Assembly: GCA_002456995.1 (NCBI GenBank)
Contig: NTKC01000005.1
Location: forward strand, 1 to 64,000
DNA length: 64,000 nucleotides
Reading direction: 5' to 3'
Source of the DNA: Candidatus Thioglobus sp. MED-G25
GTDB lineage: Bacteria > Pseudomonadota > Gammaproteobacteria > Arenicellales > UBA868
Part shown: positions 8,333 to 17,717 of the stretch, piece by piece
Numbering within the stretch: position 1 is the first letter of the stretch
Layout of the letters: every line of letters starts with the position of its first letter
Position numbers and translations under genes: made by a program
Notes under the pieces: model-generated
Databases searched by the model: none
Told to the model about the DNA's origin: nothing
The model's input: the letters and a program-made list of their open reading frames with translations, nothing else

Positions 8333-9538
8333 ATGGGTAACGACAATAGTCTGAACAAGGGATTTATGACCCGCGCCGTACATTCGGGCGAGTCTCCCGA
8401 TCCTGTTACCGGAGCGTCTGCACCGAATATCGTTATGTCGAGTACGTTTGTTATTGATGAGCCGATCAGCTTCTCGGCCCAAGACAAACCTGATGATGCA
8501 CCTTATGTTTATAGTCGTTGGGATAATCCTACGGTCACGGTGCTTCAGGACAAACTTGCGGCACTGGAAGAAGCTGAGGTCTGCCGATGTTTTGCATCAG
8601 GTATGGCAGCGACTTCGGCGTTGTTATTGAGTACCCTCAGCCAAGGTGACCGATTGGTAATGAGCGATAGTAATTACCCAGGAACGGCAGAGTTTGCCCG
8701 GAAGATATTAACCCGTCTTGGTGTAGACGTTATCGTGGCCGACCTGTCTGATTTGGAGACAGCAGATCGTTCGATAACGGCGGGTGTCAAGCTGGTATGG
8801 GCAGAAACGCCAGCGAATCCAACATTGCGTCTTACGGATATTCGAAGTGTTGCTGAGCTTGCTCATTCAGTGGGTGCAGAGTTAGCGATCGACTCGACCT
8901 TTGCGTCTCCGGTAGCGACTCGTCCGTTGATGCTAGGGGCAGATTATGTTGTTCACTCTCTAACGAAATACTGTTGCGGGCATGGTGATGCGATGGGAGG
9001 TGCAGTTCTTGGACGACGAGATAAGCTGAAGAGTATCGAATCGGATGGTCAAATTTATATGGGTGGTGTAATCAGTCCATTTAATGCGTGGCTAATTAAT
9101 AGAGGGCTGGCGACGCTACCCATGAGAATGCAGGTACATCAGACAAATGCCACCTGCGTTGCGGAATTTCTGGAAGGACATAAGAAGGTAAAAAAGGTAC
9201 TGTATCCTGGACTTCCTAGCCATCCACAATTTGATTTGGCCGTACGTCAGATGGATAATTTTTCTGGAATTGTGTCAGTGCAAATTGATAACGGCCCTGG
9301 GCTAGTTCAACGCATGATGTCAGATCTGAAGATATTTCACTATGCAGTGTCATTAGGTCATCATCGCAGTCTGATCTACTGGCTAGGCACAGACGATCTG
9401 ATGCAATCAAGTTATGGGCTTGAAGGAAGAGCGCTGGACGCTTACCGAGTGTTTGCCGGTGACGGTGTCTTCAGAATTTCCGTTGGGCTGGAAGATCCTG
9501 GGGATTTATGTGACGATCTCGCTCAAATTCTGGGTTGA
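8333..9538 (+). CDS. Cys/Met metabolism PLP-dependent enzyme (trans-sulfuration family)
   Basis: The 401-residue protein belongs to the cystathionine gamma-synthase/beta-lyase/methionine gamma-lyase family. Supporting motifs are [22 protein letters not shown] (active-site Tyr and Arg region), [14 protein letters not shown] for phosphate binding, [23 protein letters not shown] with the PLP Asp, and [17 protein letters not shown] with the Schiff-base lysine. Which reaction it runs (gamma-lyase, gamma-synthase or O-acyl-homoserine sulfhydrylation) cannot be settled from motifs. Its 3' end overlaps the 3' end of lipA on the other strand by 16 bases, so the two genes converge without room for a separate terminator. 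Confidence 0.88.
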   Translation: MGNDNSLNKGFMTRAVHSGESPDPVTGASAPNIVMSSTFVIDEPISFSAQDKPDDAPYVYSRWDNPTVTVLQDKLAALEEAEVCRCFASGMAATSALLLSTLSQGDRLVMSDSNYPGTAEFARKILTRLGVDVIVADLSDLETADRSITAGVKLVWAETPANPTLRLTDIRSVAELAHSVGAELAIDSTFASPVATRPLMLGADYVVHSLTKYCCGHGDAMGGAVLGRRDKLKSIESDGQIYMGGVISPFNAWLINRGLATLPMRMQVHQTNATCVAEFLEGHKKVKKVLYPGLPSHPQFDLAVRQMDNFSGIVSVQIDNGPGLVQRMMSDLKIFHYAVSLGHHRSLIYWLGTDDLMQSSYGLEGRALDAYRVFAGDGVFRISVGLEDPGDLCDDLAQILG

Positions 9539-10512
9539 ACCGGTAAATTGGGTTTTGTTGACTCTAGGTTAATAAACTGTCGAGCTTGCCGGTCAGCATG
9601 GTAGGAAGATCGTACCATGGGTCCCGAGGCAACGTGGCCGAATCCCAAGCGGCTTCCAAGTGTGGCCAAATCTAGAAACTCTTCCGGAGTGACATAGCGT
9701 TCTACCGGTAGATGATCTAGGCTGGGCTGTAGGTACTGGCCGAGTGTCAGTAGCTGCACGCCGTGATTTCTCATATCTTGCATTACAGCCTCTACTTCAG
9801 GTATCGACTCTCCAACGCCGAGCATAAGCCCTGACTTTGTTGGTGAATCGGGGCAGCATTCCCCGAACTTTTGCAATAATTCCAATGAGTGAGCATAGTC
9901 GGCACCAGGTCTAACCCGTTTGTATAGTCGGGGTACCGTTTCCAAGTTGTGATTAAAAATGTCGGGCGGTGAAGCAACTAGCTGTTCAATGGCTTTAGTC
10001 GCGCGACCCCGGAAATCGGGTGTCAGTATTTCGACTGTTGTCTTAGGGCTCACTGTGCGAATCGTATCAATGCACCGTCTGAAATGACTGGCACCACCAT
10101 CTCGCAGGTCATCCCGATCCACCGATGTGATGACTACATGGTTAAGTCCCATCAACTTAACAGTACGTGCAAGGTTGGATGGTTCATCTGCGTCAAGAGA
10201 ATTGGGTCGGCCGTGAGCGACATCACAAAAAGGGCAACGCCGGGTGCAAATGTCTCCCATGATCATAAACGTGGCAGTGCCATTGCTAAAGCATTCCCCA
10301 AGATTTGGGCAGCTGGCTTCTTCGCATACGGTGTAGAGGTTGTTGTCGCGCAGTATTTTTTTAAGACGTGCAACTTCAGGCGTGCCGGGGAATTTCGCTC
10401 TGATCCAAGGCGGTTTAGGTAGAAGTTCGCCCCGCTTGCTAGCTGCAAATTTGACAGGCACTCGAGACATTTTTTCTGCGCCAAGTTGTTTTTGGCCCTG
10501 GCTTATGGTCAT
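9523..10512 (-). CDS. lipA: Lipoyl synthase
   Basis: LipA is a radical-SAM enzyme that inserts two sulfurs into an octanoyl group bound to lipoyl domains. The 329-residue sequence carries both clusters: the auxiliary [4Fe-4S] motif [12 protein letters not shown] and the radical-SAM CTRRCPFC, followed by [13 protein letters not shown]-type core ([17 protein letters not shown]) and the C-terminal [10 protein letters not shown] with the terminal Ser cluster ligand region. The start codon overlaps the gcvP stop by four bases (ATGA), showing translational coupling with the glycine cleavage operon, whose GcvH product is a LipA substrate. No lipB is visible, so octanoyl transfer must be encoded elsewhere. 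Confidence 0.97.
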   Translation of the reverse strand: MTISQGQKQLGAEKMSRVPVKFAASKRGELLPKPPWIRAKFPGTPEVARLKKILRDNNLYTVCEEASCPNLGECFSNGTATFMIMGDICTRRCPFCDVAHGRPNSLDADEPSNLARTVKLMGLNHVVITSVDRDDLRDGGASHFRRCIDTIRTVSPKTTVEILTPDFRGRATKAIEQLVASPPDIFNHNLETVPRLYKRVRPGADYAHSLELLQKFGECCPDSPTKSGLMLGVGESIPEVEAVMQDMRNHGVQLLTLGQYLQPSLDHLPVERYVTPEEFLDLATLGSRLGFGHVASGPMVRSSYHADRQARQFINLESTKPNLPVQPRI

Positions 10513-13418
10513 GCCGCTTCCTGATCGTAGTGTTCGATTGGGGGACAGCTACAGATAAGATTTTTGTCACCATGGACATTATCTACCCGGCCCACAGGAG
10601 GCCAATATTTATCCTGACGGGTATGCGGCGATGGAAAGAACGCTTGTTTCATGGAGTAAGGTCGATTCCAATCTTCCTCTGTCAGTAAATGCTGAGCATG
10701 CGGGGCATTTTTTAGAAGATTATTTTCGGGGTCAGCTTTGCCACCTTCGATGTCTGATATTTCTTGTCGAATCGAAATCAGAGCCTCACAGAATCTATCG
10801 AGTTCGGCCAAGGATTCGCTTTCGGTGGGTTCGATCATAAAGGAGTCTGCAACCGGCCAGGACATGGTGGGCGCATGAAATCCGTAGTCAACCAATCGCT
10901 TAGCCACGTCTTCAACAGTGATTCCAGATTGGGCCTTTATTTCAGATAAGTCTACGATGCACTCATGAGCGACTAGTCCCCCAGGACCTGTATACACAAC
11001 GGGGTAGTACTCGTTCAACCGTTTGGCAATGTAGTTGGCATTCAATATGGCCAGTTCGGTAGATCTACGGACCCCTGAAGCACCCAGCATGGCGATGTAC
11101 GCCCAGGAAATCGGGAGAATGGAAGCCGACCCCCAGGGTGCTGCTGATACCGTGCCAATCGTGGTTCTGCCGCCAGCTGCAGGATTAACACCCTCCACGA
11201 GAGGATGATCTGGCAGAAATGGGGCCAGGTGATTGAGCACGCCAATTGGACCCATTCCGGGTCCGCCGCCGCCATGCGGTATAGCAAAAGTCTTGTGCAG
11301 GTTTATGTGTGCAACATCTGCCCCAATCTCACCGGGTCTGCAGATGCCGACCAGTGCATTCAAATTAGCGCCATCCATATACACTTGACCACCCGAGCGG
11401 TGAATAATTTGGCAAATCTCCTGAATTGATTCTTCAAAGACGCCGTGAGTAGACGGATAGGTGATCATTAGGGCGGCAAGACTATCCCTATGAAAAGCAG
11501 CTTTATCAGAGAGATCTTTAAGATCTACATTCCCATTATCGTCACAACGTATGATGACAACCTTCATGCCGGCCAAGATAGCGCTGGCAGGATTGGTTCC
11601 GTGAGCAGACGAGGGAATCAGGCATATATTTCGATGTCCCTGTCCTTGGCTCTGGAGGTAGGCCCTAATACAAAGGAGTCCGGCGTATTCGCCTTGTGAA
11701 CCTGCGTTGGGTTGCAGGGAAATGGCGTGGAAGCCGGTAATCTCGCAAAGCATTTCCTCGAGTTCCTCAAACAACTGCTGATAGCCCTGAGTTTGGTCGA
11801 GAGGTGCAAACGGATGCAGATTTGAAAAGTCACGGTAGGACAGTGGCAGCATTTGGGATGTGGCGTTTAGTTTCATGGTACATGACCCTAACGGAATCAT
11901 AGACCTTCCAAGACTGATGTCCTTGCTCGCAGTCCGGCGCATATAGCGCATCATCTCGGTTTCAGAGTGGTAACGATGAAAAATCTCATGCTCCATAAAA
12001 CTACTTCTGCGTATGAGTTCCTGGGGTACGGCCTCAGTGACCACGCCATCAAAGCGTTCAATGCTCAATAATTTGTCAGCGCCGGTATGGAATACCCGCC
12101 AAAGACTTAAAATATTTTTCCGTTTGGTTGTTTCGTCCAGTGTGATGCCGAGATGATCTGCATCGATGTAGCGCAGATTAATTTGTGATTCGCGAGCCTT
12201 AGCAGCTATTCGGCCAGCAAGGCCTGGGACGCGTACTTTGACGGTGTCAAAGTACGCGTCATCTACAAGTGGGTAACCCAGTTCGGACAAACCGGCCGCA
12301 AGGATCCGCGTCATACGATGGACCCTCCTAGCGATATCCTTGAGTCCATCGGGGCCGTGATACATCGCATATAAGGTGGCAATATTGGCAAGCAGTACCT
12401 GAGCCGTGCAGATATTACTCGTCGCCTTTTCACGTCTGATGTGTTGTTCTCGTGTCTGTAGTGCCATACGTAGCGCTGGATGCCCTTGAGCATCCATTGA
12501 GACTCCAATGATGCGTCCCGGTGTGGATCGCTTGTATTCTTCACGGGTGGCAAAAAACGCGGCATGTGGACCGCCGTATCCCATGGGAACGCCAAACCGT
12601 TGTGAGTTTCCGACAACAATGTCTGCGCCCATTTCACCTGGCGGTTTGATTAGAGTCAATGCGAGCAAATCACTTGCCACAACAGCCAATGCACCCTTTG
12701 CATGGGCTTGAGAGATAGCTTCACTGGGATTTTTCAGGCACCCGGTTGATGCTGGATATTGAATCAGTACGCCAAAACAATCTCGGATCTGAAGCTCTGT
12801 GTACGGGTCAGCAACGACGACTTCATAACCAAGAAAATTGGCCCTTGTTCGAATGACAGCTATCGACTGTGGGTGAGTATTGTTGTCCACAAAAAAGACG
12901 TTAGACCGGCTCTTTGAAATCCGTCGCGCCATGGTCATCGCCTCGGCAGCTGCTGTGGCTTCATCGAGCAAAGAAGCGTTGGCAATCTCCATACCGGTAA
13001 GGTCCATTACCATCTGCTGAAAACTAAGCAGCACTTCCAAACGGCCTTGGCTGACCTCTGCTTGGTACGGGGTGTAGGCGGTATACCAGTCTGGATTCTC
13101 AAGTACATTCCGTTTGATGACTGGTGGCATGATTGTGCCATGGTAGCCGCAACCGATCATCGAAACGAACACTCGGTTTCTGTGTCGCATGTGTCGCAGG
13201 TAGGTGCTGGTAGCACGTTCACTTCGGGTGGGCGGGAGATTTAAAGGTCGTTCACTCACGATAGAGGCAGGTACGGCGTGATCGATCAGTTGTTCCAATG
13301 ATTCATGTCCCGTAACTGCCAGCATTTGGTCAATATCCGACTGACTGGGACCTATGTGGCGACGAATGAAATCTCGTGGAATCTCAAGATCGTCAAGACT
13401 TTTACGCAGCTTTCTCAT
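10509..13418 (-). CDS. gcvP: Glycine dehydrogenase (decarboxylating), P protein
   Basis: The P protein decarboxylates glycine with PLP and passes the aminomethyl group to the lipoyl arm of GcvH. At 969 residues it is the fused single-chain form, with an N-terminal half beginning [17 protein letters not shown] and a catalytic C-terminal half containing [22 protein letters not shown], where the Lys binds [16 protein letters not shown]-like [16 protein letters not shown] is also present. A very strong ribosome site (AAGGGGGGA) precedes the ATG. It follows gcvH by 33 bases and overlaps lipA, so gcvT-gcvH-gcvP-lipA is almost certainly one transcript. Confidence 0.98.
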   Translation of the reverse strand: MRKLRKSLDDLEIPRDFIRRHIGPSQSDIDQMLAVTGHESLEQLIDHAVPASIVSERPLNLPPTRSERATSTYLRHMRHRNRVFVSMIGCGYHGTIMPPVIKRNVLENPDWYTAYTPYQAEVSQGRLEVLLSFQQMVMDLTGMEIANASLLDEATAAAEAMTMARRISKSRSNVFFVDNNTHPQSIAVIRTRANFLGYEVVVADPYTELQIRDCFGVLIQYPASTGCLKNPSEAISQAHAKGALAVVASDLLALTLIKPPGEMGADIVVGNSQRFGVPMGYGGPHAAFFATREEYKRSTPGRIIGVSMDAQGHPALRMALQTREQHIRREKATSNICTAQVLLANIATLYAMYHGPDGLKDIARRVHRMTRILAAGLSELGYPLVDDAYFDTVKVRVPGLAGRIAAKARESQINLRYIDADHLGITLDETTKRKNILSLWRVFHTGADKLLSIERFDGVVTEAVPQELIRRSSFMEHEIFHRYHSETEMMRYMRRTASKDISLGRSMIPLGSCTMKLNATSQMLPLSYRDFSNLHPFAPLDQTQGYQQLFEELEEMLCEITGFHAISLQPNAGSQGEYAGLLCIRAYLQSQGQGHRNICLIPSSAHGTNPASAILAGMKVVIIRCDDNGNVDLKDLSDKAAFHRDSLAALMITYPSTHGVFEESIQEICQIIHRSGGQVYMDGANLNALVGICRPGEIGADVAHINLHKTFAIPHGGGGPGMGPIGVLNHLAPFLPDHPLVEGVNPAAGGRTTIGTVSAAPWGSASILPISWAYIAMLGASGVRRSTELAILNANYIAKRLNEYYPVVYTGPGGLVAHECIVDLSEIKAQSGITVEDVAKRLVDYGFHAPTMSWPVADSFMIEPTESESLAELDRFCEALISIRQEISDIEGGKADPENNLLKNAPHAQHLLTEEDWNRPYSMKQAFFPSPHTRQDKYWPPVGRVDNVHGDKNLICSCPPIEHYDQEAA

Positions 13419-13451
13419 AATCCCCCCTTAGGATAATTCAAGCACGGCGGT

Positions 13452-13829
13452 TCAGGATGGCTCAGCAATTAACGCGTTGTAGGTCGTCTCTGACAGCAAG
13501 TTTTCTAACTCGGAAGTGTCTGCTATTTCTATTTTGTAGAACCAACCTTGACCTGTGGCGTCGTTATTAACTGATTCAGGTGAATCGTTGAGTGACTCGT
13601 TGACTTCAACGATTGTTCCCGTGACTGGTGACTTGACGTCTCCGGCGGCCTTCACAGACTCGATGACGGCGGCCTCGTCACCTTGATTAACAGTTGTGCC
13701 GACCGCAGGAAGTTCAACGTAAACCAGTTCCCCCAGTTGATCTTGTGCATAGTCTGTAATTCCGACGGTCACAAGAAGACCTTCCACGCGAGCCCATTCG
13801 TGGTCGCTCGTATATCGTAAATCGCTCAT
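13452..13829 (-). CDS. gcvH: Glycine cleavage system H protein
   Basis: GcvH is the small lipoylated shuttle of the glycine cleavage system. The 125-residue protein has the standard fold length, the N-terminal YTSDHEWARVEG, GITDYAQDQLGELVYVELP, and the lipoylation site in AVIESVKAAGDVKSPVTG, where the Lys carries lipoate. A consensus AGGAG lies upstream of the ATG. Flanked by gcvT and gcvP on the same strand with short gaps, it is the acceptor for both enzymes and the substrate of the downstream lipA product. Confidence 0.98.
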   Translation of the reverse strand: MSDLRYTSDHEWARVEGLLVTVGITDYAQDQLGELVYVELPAVGTTVNQGDEAAVIESVKAAGDVKSPVTGTIVEVNESLNDSPESVNNDATGQGWFYKIEIADTSELENLLSETTYNALIAEPS

Positions 13830-13852
13830 GCTGAATCAACTCCTGATGTAAT

Positions 13853-14977
13853 TTAGTGTCGTTTGTAATTATGTTGTACAAAAGGTAAGTGGCAGATCTT
13901 AACGCTAAGAGGTTTATCTCGCACAATGGCCCGAAGTTCGGTACCAAGGTGACTGTAAGTCGATTTGACATACCCCATTGCTATTGGTCTGCCAACTGTC
14001 GGTCCATAGCCCCCGCTGGAAACCTCGCCGATGGATTCGCCCGTTGGGATGACGATTTCACAGTGGGCACGAACAGGCGCGCGACCTTCAGGTTGAATCC
14101 CTACCCGGGTCAGTGAGGAGCCATTTTCGAGTTCAAGCAATATGGGCTCCGAACCCGGGAAGCCACCAGATTTGGAGCCGCCTTTCCGGCGGCTTGCGGG
14201 GATTGCCCAGGTCAGCCCCGCCGCCACTGGTGTGGTATTGGGGTGAATGTCATTGCCATGCAGACATAAACCCGCTTCCAGGCGCAACGAATCCCGAGCA
14301 CCGAGTCCTACGGGTTGCACTTCGGTTTGATCGAGCAGTAACTGGGCAAGCTTCAATGCATCGTCATAATTTGTCGCAAGCTCGAAACCATCTTCGCCTG
14401 TATAGCCGCTACAGAATGCCTGACATTTAATGCCCTCGACCTCAGTGTCCATGGTATCCATAAATCGCATGGTCCTAAGATCTGGGCACAACCGTGACAT
14501 GACCTCTCTGGACAGAGGGCCCTGTAGCGCCAGGAGAGAACGATTATCGAGGAGCTCAGCTGTACAGTCTGCTGGGAGACTACCAGCGATATGGTCGAAA
14601 TCCTGGTGTTTGTTTGATGCGTTCACGACCAGAAGATAGTGATCTTCAAATCTTGAAATCATCAGGTCATCAAGAATTCCACCTGTGTCCAGCGTTAAGA
14701 AGCTGTAGCGCTGACGTCCTACATCGAGTGTGCTGAGATCGGTGGGAAGCAGCGATTCAAGTGATTCGGCAGCACTATCGCCGGTGACTTTGATTTGTCC
14801 CATGTGAGAGACATCGAACAGGCCTGCAGATTCTCGAACCTGCCGGTGTTCTGTGATGATACCGGATGGGTAATTGAGGGGCATCTGGTAGTTCGCGAAC
14901 TCGACGATCTTGGCATCGAGTTCACGATGTAAGGCATAAAGGGGTGTCGTATTTGCCACTGTACCTGCTTTACTCAC
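13853..14977 (-). CDS. gcvT: Aminomethyltransferase, T protein of glycine cleavage
   Basis: GcvT takes the aminomethyl group from GcvH, releases ammonia and makes 5,10-methylene-tetrahydrofolate. The 374-residue protein shows LYALHRELDAKIVEFANYQMPLNYPSGI, the family pattern GLFDVSHMGQIKVTG, YTGEDGFELA and GLGARDSLRLEAGLCLHGNDI. It is the first gene of the gcvTHP-lipA operon. Only 59 bases separate it from the bolA-like gene upstream, too few for a glycine riboswitch, so either the operon is read through from yciB or a short promoter lies in that gap. Confidence 0.97.
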   Translation of the reverse strand: MSKAGTVANTTPLYALHRELDAKIVEFANYQMPLNYPSGIITEHRQVRESAGLFDVSHMGQIKVTGDSAAESLESLLPTDLSTLDVGRQRYSFLTLDTGGILDDLMISRFEDHYLLVVNASNKHQDFDHIAGSLPADCTAELLDNRSLLALQGPLSREVMSRLCPDLRTMRFMDTMDTEVEGIKCQAFCSGYTGEDGFELATNYDDALKLAQLLLDQTEVQPVGLGARDSLRLEAGLCLHGNDIHPNTTPVAAGLTWAIPASRRKGGSKSGGFPGSEPILLELENGSSLTRVGIQPEGRAPVRAHCEIVIPTGESIGEVSSGGYGPTVGRPIAMGYVKSTYSHLGTELRAIVRDKPLSVKICHLPFVQHNYKRH

Positions 14978-15036
14978 TCGAGATGTCAGTCATGATGATG
15001 AAAAAGGATGATTAGGAGCGATCCATTATATCTTTG

Positions 15037-15366
15037 CTAGACTTCGCCGGGCGCATAGGCTTTTATGCTCAGGGCATGAATAGCCTGTTTCATGGCATCC
15101 CCCATTGCTTCATAAACGAGTCGGTGTCGTGCCAGGGTTGCCAGTCCTTCGAACGCTTTTGAAACCACGACCACCTCAAAGTGGCTACCTCCAGCTGCAG
15201 CGCCAGAGTGACCTGCATGGAGATGACTCTGATCGTCTACCTCAACAAATTCTGCTTCCAGCTCCTGGTACAGCTTTTCGCGAACCATCTCAGCTCTTTT
15301 TTTTGAGACGATTTCCGTTAGGCCTGAATCGGAGGTTGGCTGGCGGTCATCGATCGAGTGTGTCAT
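15037..15366 (-). CDS. BolA family protein
   Basis: A 109-residue BolA-fold protein. BolA proteins work with monothiol glutaredoxins in iron-sulfur cluster handling and can bind DNA. The core VREKLYQELEAEFVEVDDQSHLHAGHSGAAAGGSHFEVVVVS followed by LARHRLVYEAMGDAMKQAIHALSIKAYAP is the canonical BolA pattern, including the conserved His of the IHALSI segment. It starts 9 bases after yciB on the same strand and precedes gcvT. Linkage to lipA (an Fe-S enzyme made downstream) fits a maturation role, although that is inference. BolA is preferred over IbaG because of the long N-terminus and GHSGAAAGGSHF loop. Confidence 0.9.
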   Translation of the reverse strand: MTHSIDDRQPTSDSGLTEIVSKKRAEMVREKLYQELEAEFVEVDDQSHLHAGHSGAAAGGSHFEVVVVSKAFEGLATLARHRLVYEAMGDAMKQAIHALSIKAYAPGEV

Positions 15367-15375
15367 GTGTAATTA

Positions 15376-15942
15376 CTAATTTTCATCGTGTTCGGGTTTT
15401 AGATATTTTGCAATAAGTAGCATCTGGCCCATGGCAAATACCAGGGTCAGTCCCATCAGACCAAAGACCTTAAAGTTAACCCAGAAATCGGTCCGAACCT
15501 GTTCGCTGAGTTCCGGGCGATAATAAAATGCAACATATACATTCAGCAGCCCAACAATCAGGAAGAAAATACCCCAGCTTAAATTGACATTGCGCCAAAT
15601 TCTATCGGGCAGAGTCAATTTTGCACCCAGTAGAGCCTGTAATGCGGTCCGTCGGCCAACCAGGTGGCTGCCCAAAATAAGCACTGCAAATAACCAGTTG
15701 ACGATGCTTGGCTTCCACTTAATGAAAGTATCGTCTCTAAACAACAGGGTGAGGCCGCCAAACAAAACAATTACGCCCAAAGTGATCAAGTGCATTGTTT
15801 CAAATCGCCGGTTCCGTAGCCAGAAAATAGAAACCTGCGCAATGCTGGCAATGATAGCGGTCGCTGTCGCGGCGTAAATGCCGTATACCTTGTAGGCACC
15901 GAAAAAAAGCACCAACGGGAAGATATCGAACAAGAATTTCAT
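15376..15942 (-). CDS. yciB: Inner-membrane septation protein A family
   Basis: A 188-residue polytopic inner-membrane protein of the YciB/IspZ (septation protein A) family, about five transmembrane segments. It begins with the family signature MKFLFDIFPLVLFFGAYKVYGIYAATA and contains FIKWKPSIVNWLFAVLILGSH and LSWGIFFLIVGLLNVYVAFYY. YciB is implicated in envelope integrity and cell division in Enterobacteria. The next gene, bolA-like, begins 9 bases after the stop; a yciB-bolA-type neighbourhood recurs in proteobacteria, supporting assignment. Confidence 0.93.
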   Translation of the reverse strand: MKFLFDIFPLVLFFGAYKVYGIYAATATAIIASIAQVSIFWLRNRRFETMHLITLGVIVLFGGLTLLFRDDTFIKWKPSIVNWLFAVLILGSHLVGRRTALQALLGAKLTLPDRIWRNVNLSWGIFFLIVGLLNVYVAFYYRPELSEQVRTDFWVNFKVFGLMGLTLVFAMGQMLLIAKYLKPEHDEN

Positions 15943-16015
15943 ACGTCGCTGGTTTTGTTATGTGGTGGCGGCAACCGCTGGAAGTAAAGCACTATATCGG
16001 TCTTAATGGATACTA

Positions 16016-16936
16016 CTAATGGGTAAAAAGTTCCATCGACTTCGCAGTATCGATCACATCACGGCGTTGGTCACTGGTCAGGCGGTTATTGGGAAGGATG
16101 GCTCGACCACAGTCTATTCCCACGCGTTGTCCAAGAATTGTTTTGCCGACATCTGAGACAGCGTCGTACCGCCATGTCAGGTTTGCAACCGCTTGGATCT
16201 CCTGCTGTTTTGCTCTGGCCGTGTCCAGATCCCCTGCTTTCCACGCGTCATACAGTTCGACGTACAACCAGGGCGAGAGTGATAAAGGCGCGTCAACAGT
16301 CCCGACAGCACCCATAGCTAGTGCAGGCAGTGGCAAATGGCCGAACCCTGAAAAGCACGCCAATCCCATATCGAGCCAGTGTCGAATCATCGATAGATCG
16401 TGGGCCGAATGTTTGAGGCCGATCAGGCTGGGTACTTCACGGCATAGAGATTCCATCAGGTTTCGATCGAATTCCACCTGAGTTAATTGTGGAAGATTGT
16501 AGGCGAAAAGTGGTAGCCCCTGCGCACTGTCTGCCACGGCCTTATAGTGATCGATGATAGAGGAATGACTTGCTTGAATCAGAAAGGGCGGAAGACAAGC
16601 TATGGCTGCACAACCGCCCCGCGCGGCACTTTCCGCTCCTTTTTTAGCGCTATGGGTAGTGATCGCACCGACGTGCATTATCGATAATGCGCGGCCCTGG
16701 GTAGTCTCTCCGGCAATTCTGGCCACAGTGTCCCTTTGCGTATCGGACAATAAAGGGCCTTCACCCGATGTTCCAGCGACCCAGAAACCATGGACACCGT
16801 AGGCCATGTTGTCTTCTAAAACAGCCCTCAATCCTTTCTCATGAATGTTGCCGTTATCCGTGACAGGTGTCGGGTTGGCCGGGAACACGCCCGCAAACCG
16901 ATTTCTTGCGTTAGATCCAGCTTGTATGGGGTTCAT
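16016..16936 (-). CDS. Dihydrodipicolinate synthase/N-acetylneuraminate lyase family aldolase
   Basis: A 306-residue class I aldolase of the DapA/NanA family. It has GFWVAGTSGEGPLLS (family GxxxxGTTGE motif, here TSGE), LFAYNLPQLTQVEFD with the catalytic Tyr, and PSLIGLKHSAHDLSMI with the Schiff-base Lys. Unlike true DapA the motif residues are altered (TSGE, YNLPQ), and this together with lack of lysine genes nearby suggests a catabolic sugar-acid or keto-acid lyase rather than lysine biosynthesis. It stands alone between yciB and a VOC gene on the same strand. Confidence 0.85.
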   Translation of the reverse strand: MNPIQAGSNARNRFAGVFPANPTPVTDNGNIHEKGLRAVLEDNMAYGVHGFWVAGTSGEGPLLSDTQRDTVARIAGETTQGRALSIMHVGAITTHSAKKGAESAARGGCAAIACLPPFLIQASHSSIIDHYKAVADSAQGLPLFAYNLPQLTQVEFDRNLMESLCREVPSLIGLKHSAHDLSMIRHWLDMGLACFSGFGHLPLPALAMGAVGTVDAPLSLSPWLYVELYDAWKAGDLDTARAKQQEIQAVANLTWRYDAVSDVGKTILGQRVGIDCGRAILPNNRLTSDQRRDVIDTAKSMELFTH

Positions 16937-16977
16937 TGTTCGGTTTTGCTCAGTCTAGTTTTATCCCGGGGATAATT

Positions 16978-17355
16978 TCAACGCAGATAGAAGGTAATCT
17001 TGTTGCCATCCGGGTCGCGAAAATAAGCGCCATAAAATGTGTCGCTGCCTCTCGGACCTGGCGCGCCGTCATCCATTGCGCCCAGATCAATAGCACGAGC
17101 ATGCAGTCGCTGGACTTGCTCTTGACTGTCGACTTTCAATGCGATCATCGTGCCATTACCCGCTGTGGCAGGTTGGCCGTCAGCCGGCGTAATTACTACC
17201 AGCTGAACATCATCCTTGGTGCCAAAGTAGACAGCCCTTCCGGGAACTTCACGTTGTCGGGAAAAACCGAGTTCCTCAAACAAAGCTTCATAAAATGTTG
17301 CCGAGCGTATCAGATTATTAGTGCCGACTGTTACATATCCTTTCATAAGTGCCAT
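16978..17355 (-). CDS. VOC (glyoxalase/bleomycin-resistance fold) family protein
   Basis: A 125-residue single-domain vicinal-oxygen-chelate protein. It shows the paired beta-alpha-beta-beta-beta pattern: GYVTVGTNNLIRSATFYEALFEELGF at the start, MIALKVDSQEQVQRLHARAIDLGA in the middle and FYGAYFRDPDGNKITFYLR at the end, where the final Glu-like metal ligand position is occupied by a non-acidic residue (ITFY). Such proteins range from glyoxalases to dioxygenases to binding proteins; the function here cannot be read. Same strand as the DapA-family gene, 41 bases upstream of it. Confidence 0.85.
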   Translation of the reverse strand: MALMKGYVTVGTNNLIRSATFYEALFEELGFSRQREVPGRAVYFGTKDDVQLVVITPADGQPATAGNGTMIALKVDSQEQVQRLHARAIDLGAMDDGAPGPRGSDTFYGAYFRDPDGNKITFYLR

Positions 17356-17494
17356 CCATGGTTCGTGTTTTAGGTGGATGTGGTTTCAGTAATCTAAAAC
17401 TTAGTAACGACAATCACAGTGATAACCAAACCCTGGCAGACAAGGCAATTATCTATTTGCCCAATTGGGTATGACTATAAATTGATTGCTGATT

Positions 17495-17581
17495 TGGTAC
17501 CGGAGGCCGGACTCGAACCGGCACGCACTTTCGTGCAAGGGATTTTGAATCCCTCGTGTATACCAATTTCACCACTCCGGC
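17495..17581 (-). tRNA. tRNA-Leu (anticodon CAA)
   Basis: Reading the minus strand, GCCGGAG pairs with CTCCGGT as the acceptor stem, followed by A73 and an encoded CCA. The D arm TGGTGAAATTGGTA, anticodon stem-loop AGGGA-TTCAAAA-TCCCT with anticodon CAA, a long variable arm (TGCACGAAAGTGCG) and T-loop GGTTCGAGTCC are all present. The long variable arm and the CAA anticodon identify tRNA-Leu reading UUG. Single gene, not part of a tRNA cluster. Confidence 0.95.
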
Positions 17582-17598
17582 TTATTTCTCTTACGCAA

Positions 17599-17628
17599 AT
17601 TCTAGCGCGTTCTTCGGACTGACGTCAT
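17599..17628 (-). promoter_or_regulatory. Candidate promoter for tRNA-Leu
   Basis: On the minus strand TAGAAT (17599-17604) gives a 5/6 match to a -10 box and ATGACG (17623-17628) a 4/6 match to -35, separated by 18 bases. It ends 17 bases before the mature tRNA 5' end, a sensible distance. Assigned by eye only. Confidence 0.4.
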
Positions 17629-17717
17629 AAAAATCAATCCGATTGCTTAACGATATAGAATCATCGGGTGGGATCGGGATATTGGCAGAACAACGGTAGA
17701 AGGGTATTCTCTCTGAG

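Noticed and set aside
14978-15036. Possible glycine riboswitch before gcvT
   Set aside because: The gap is 59 bases, shorter than a single aptamer, and no aptamer consensus is visible.
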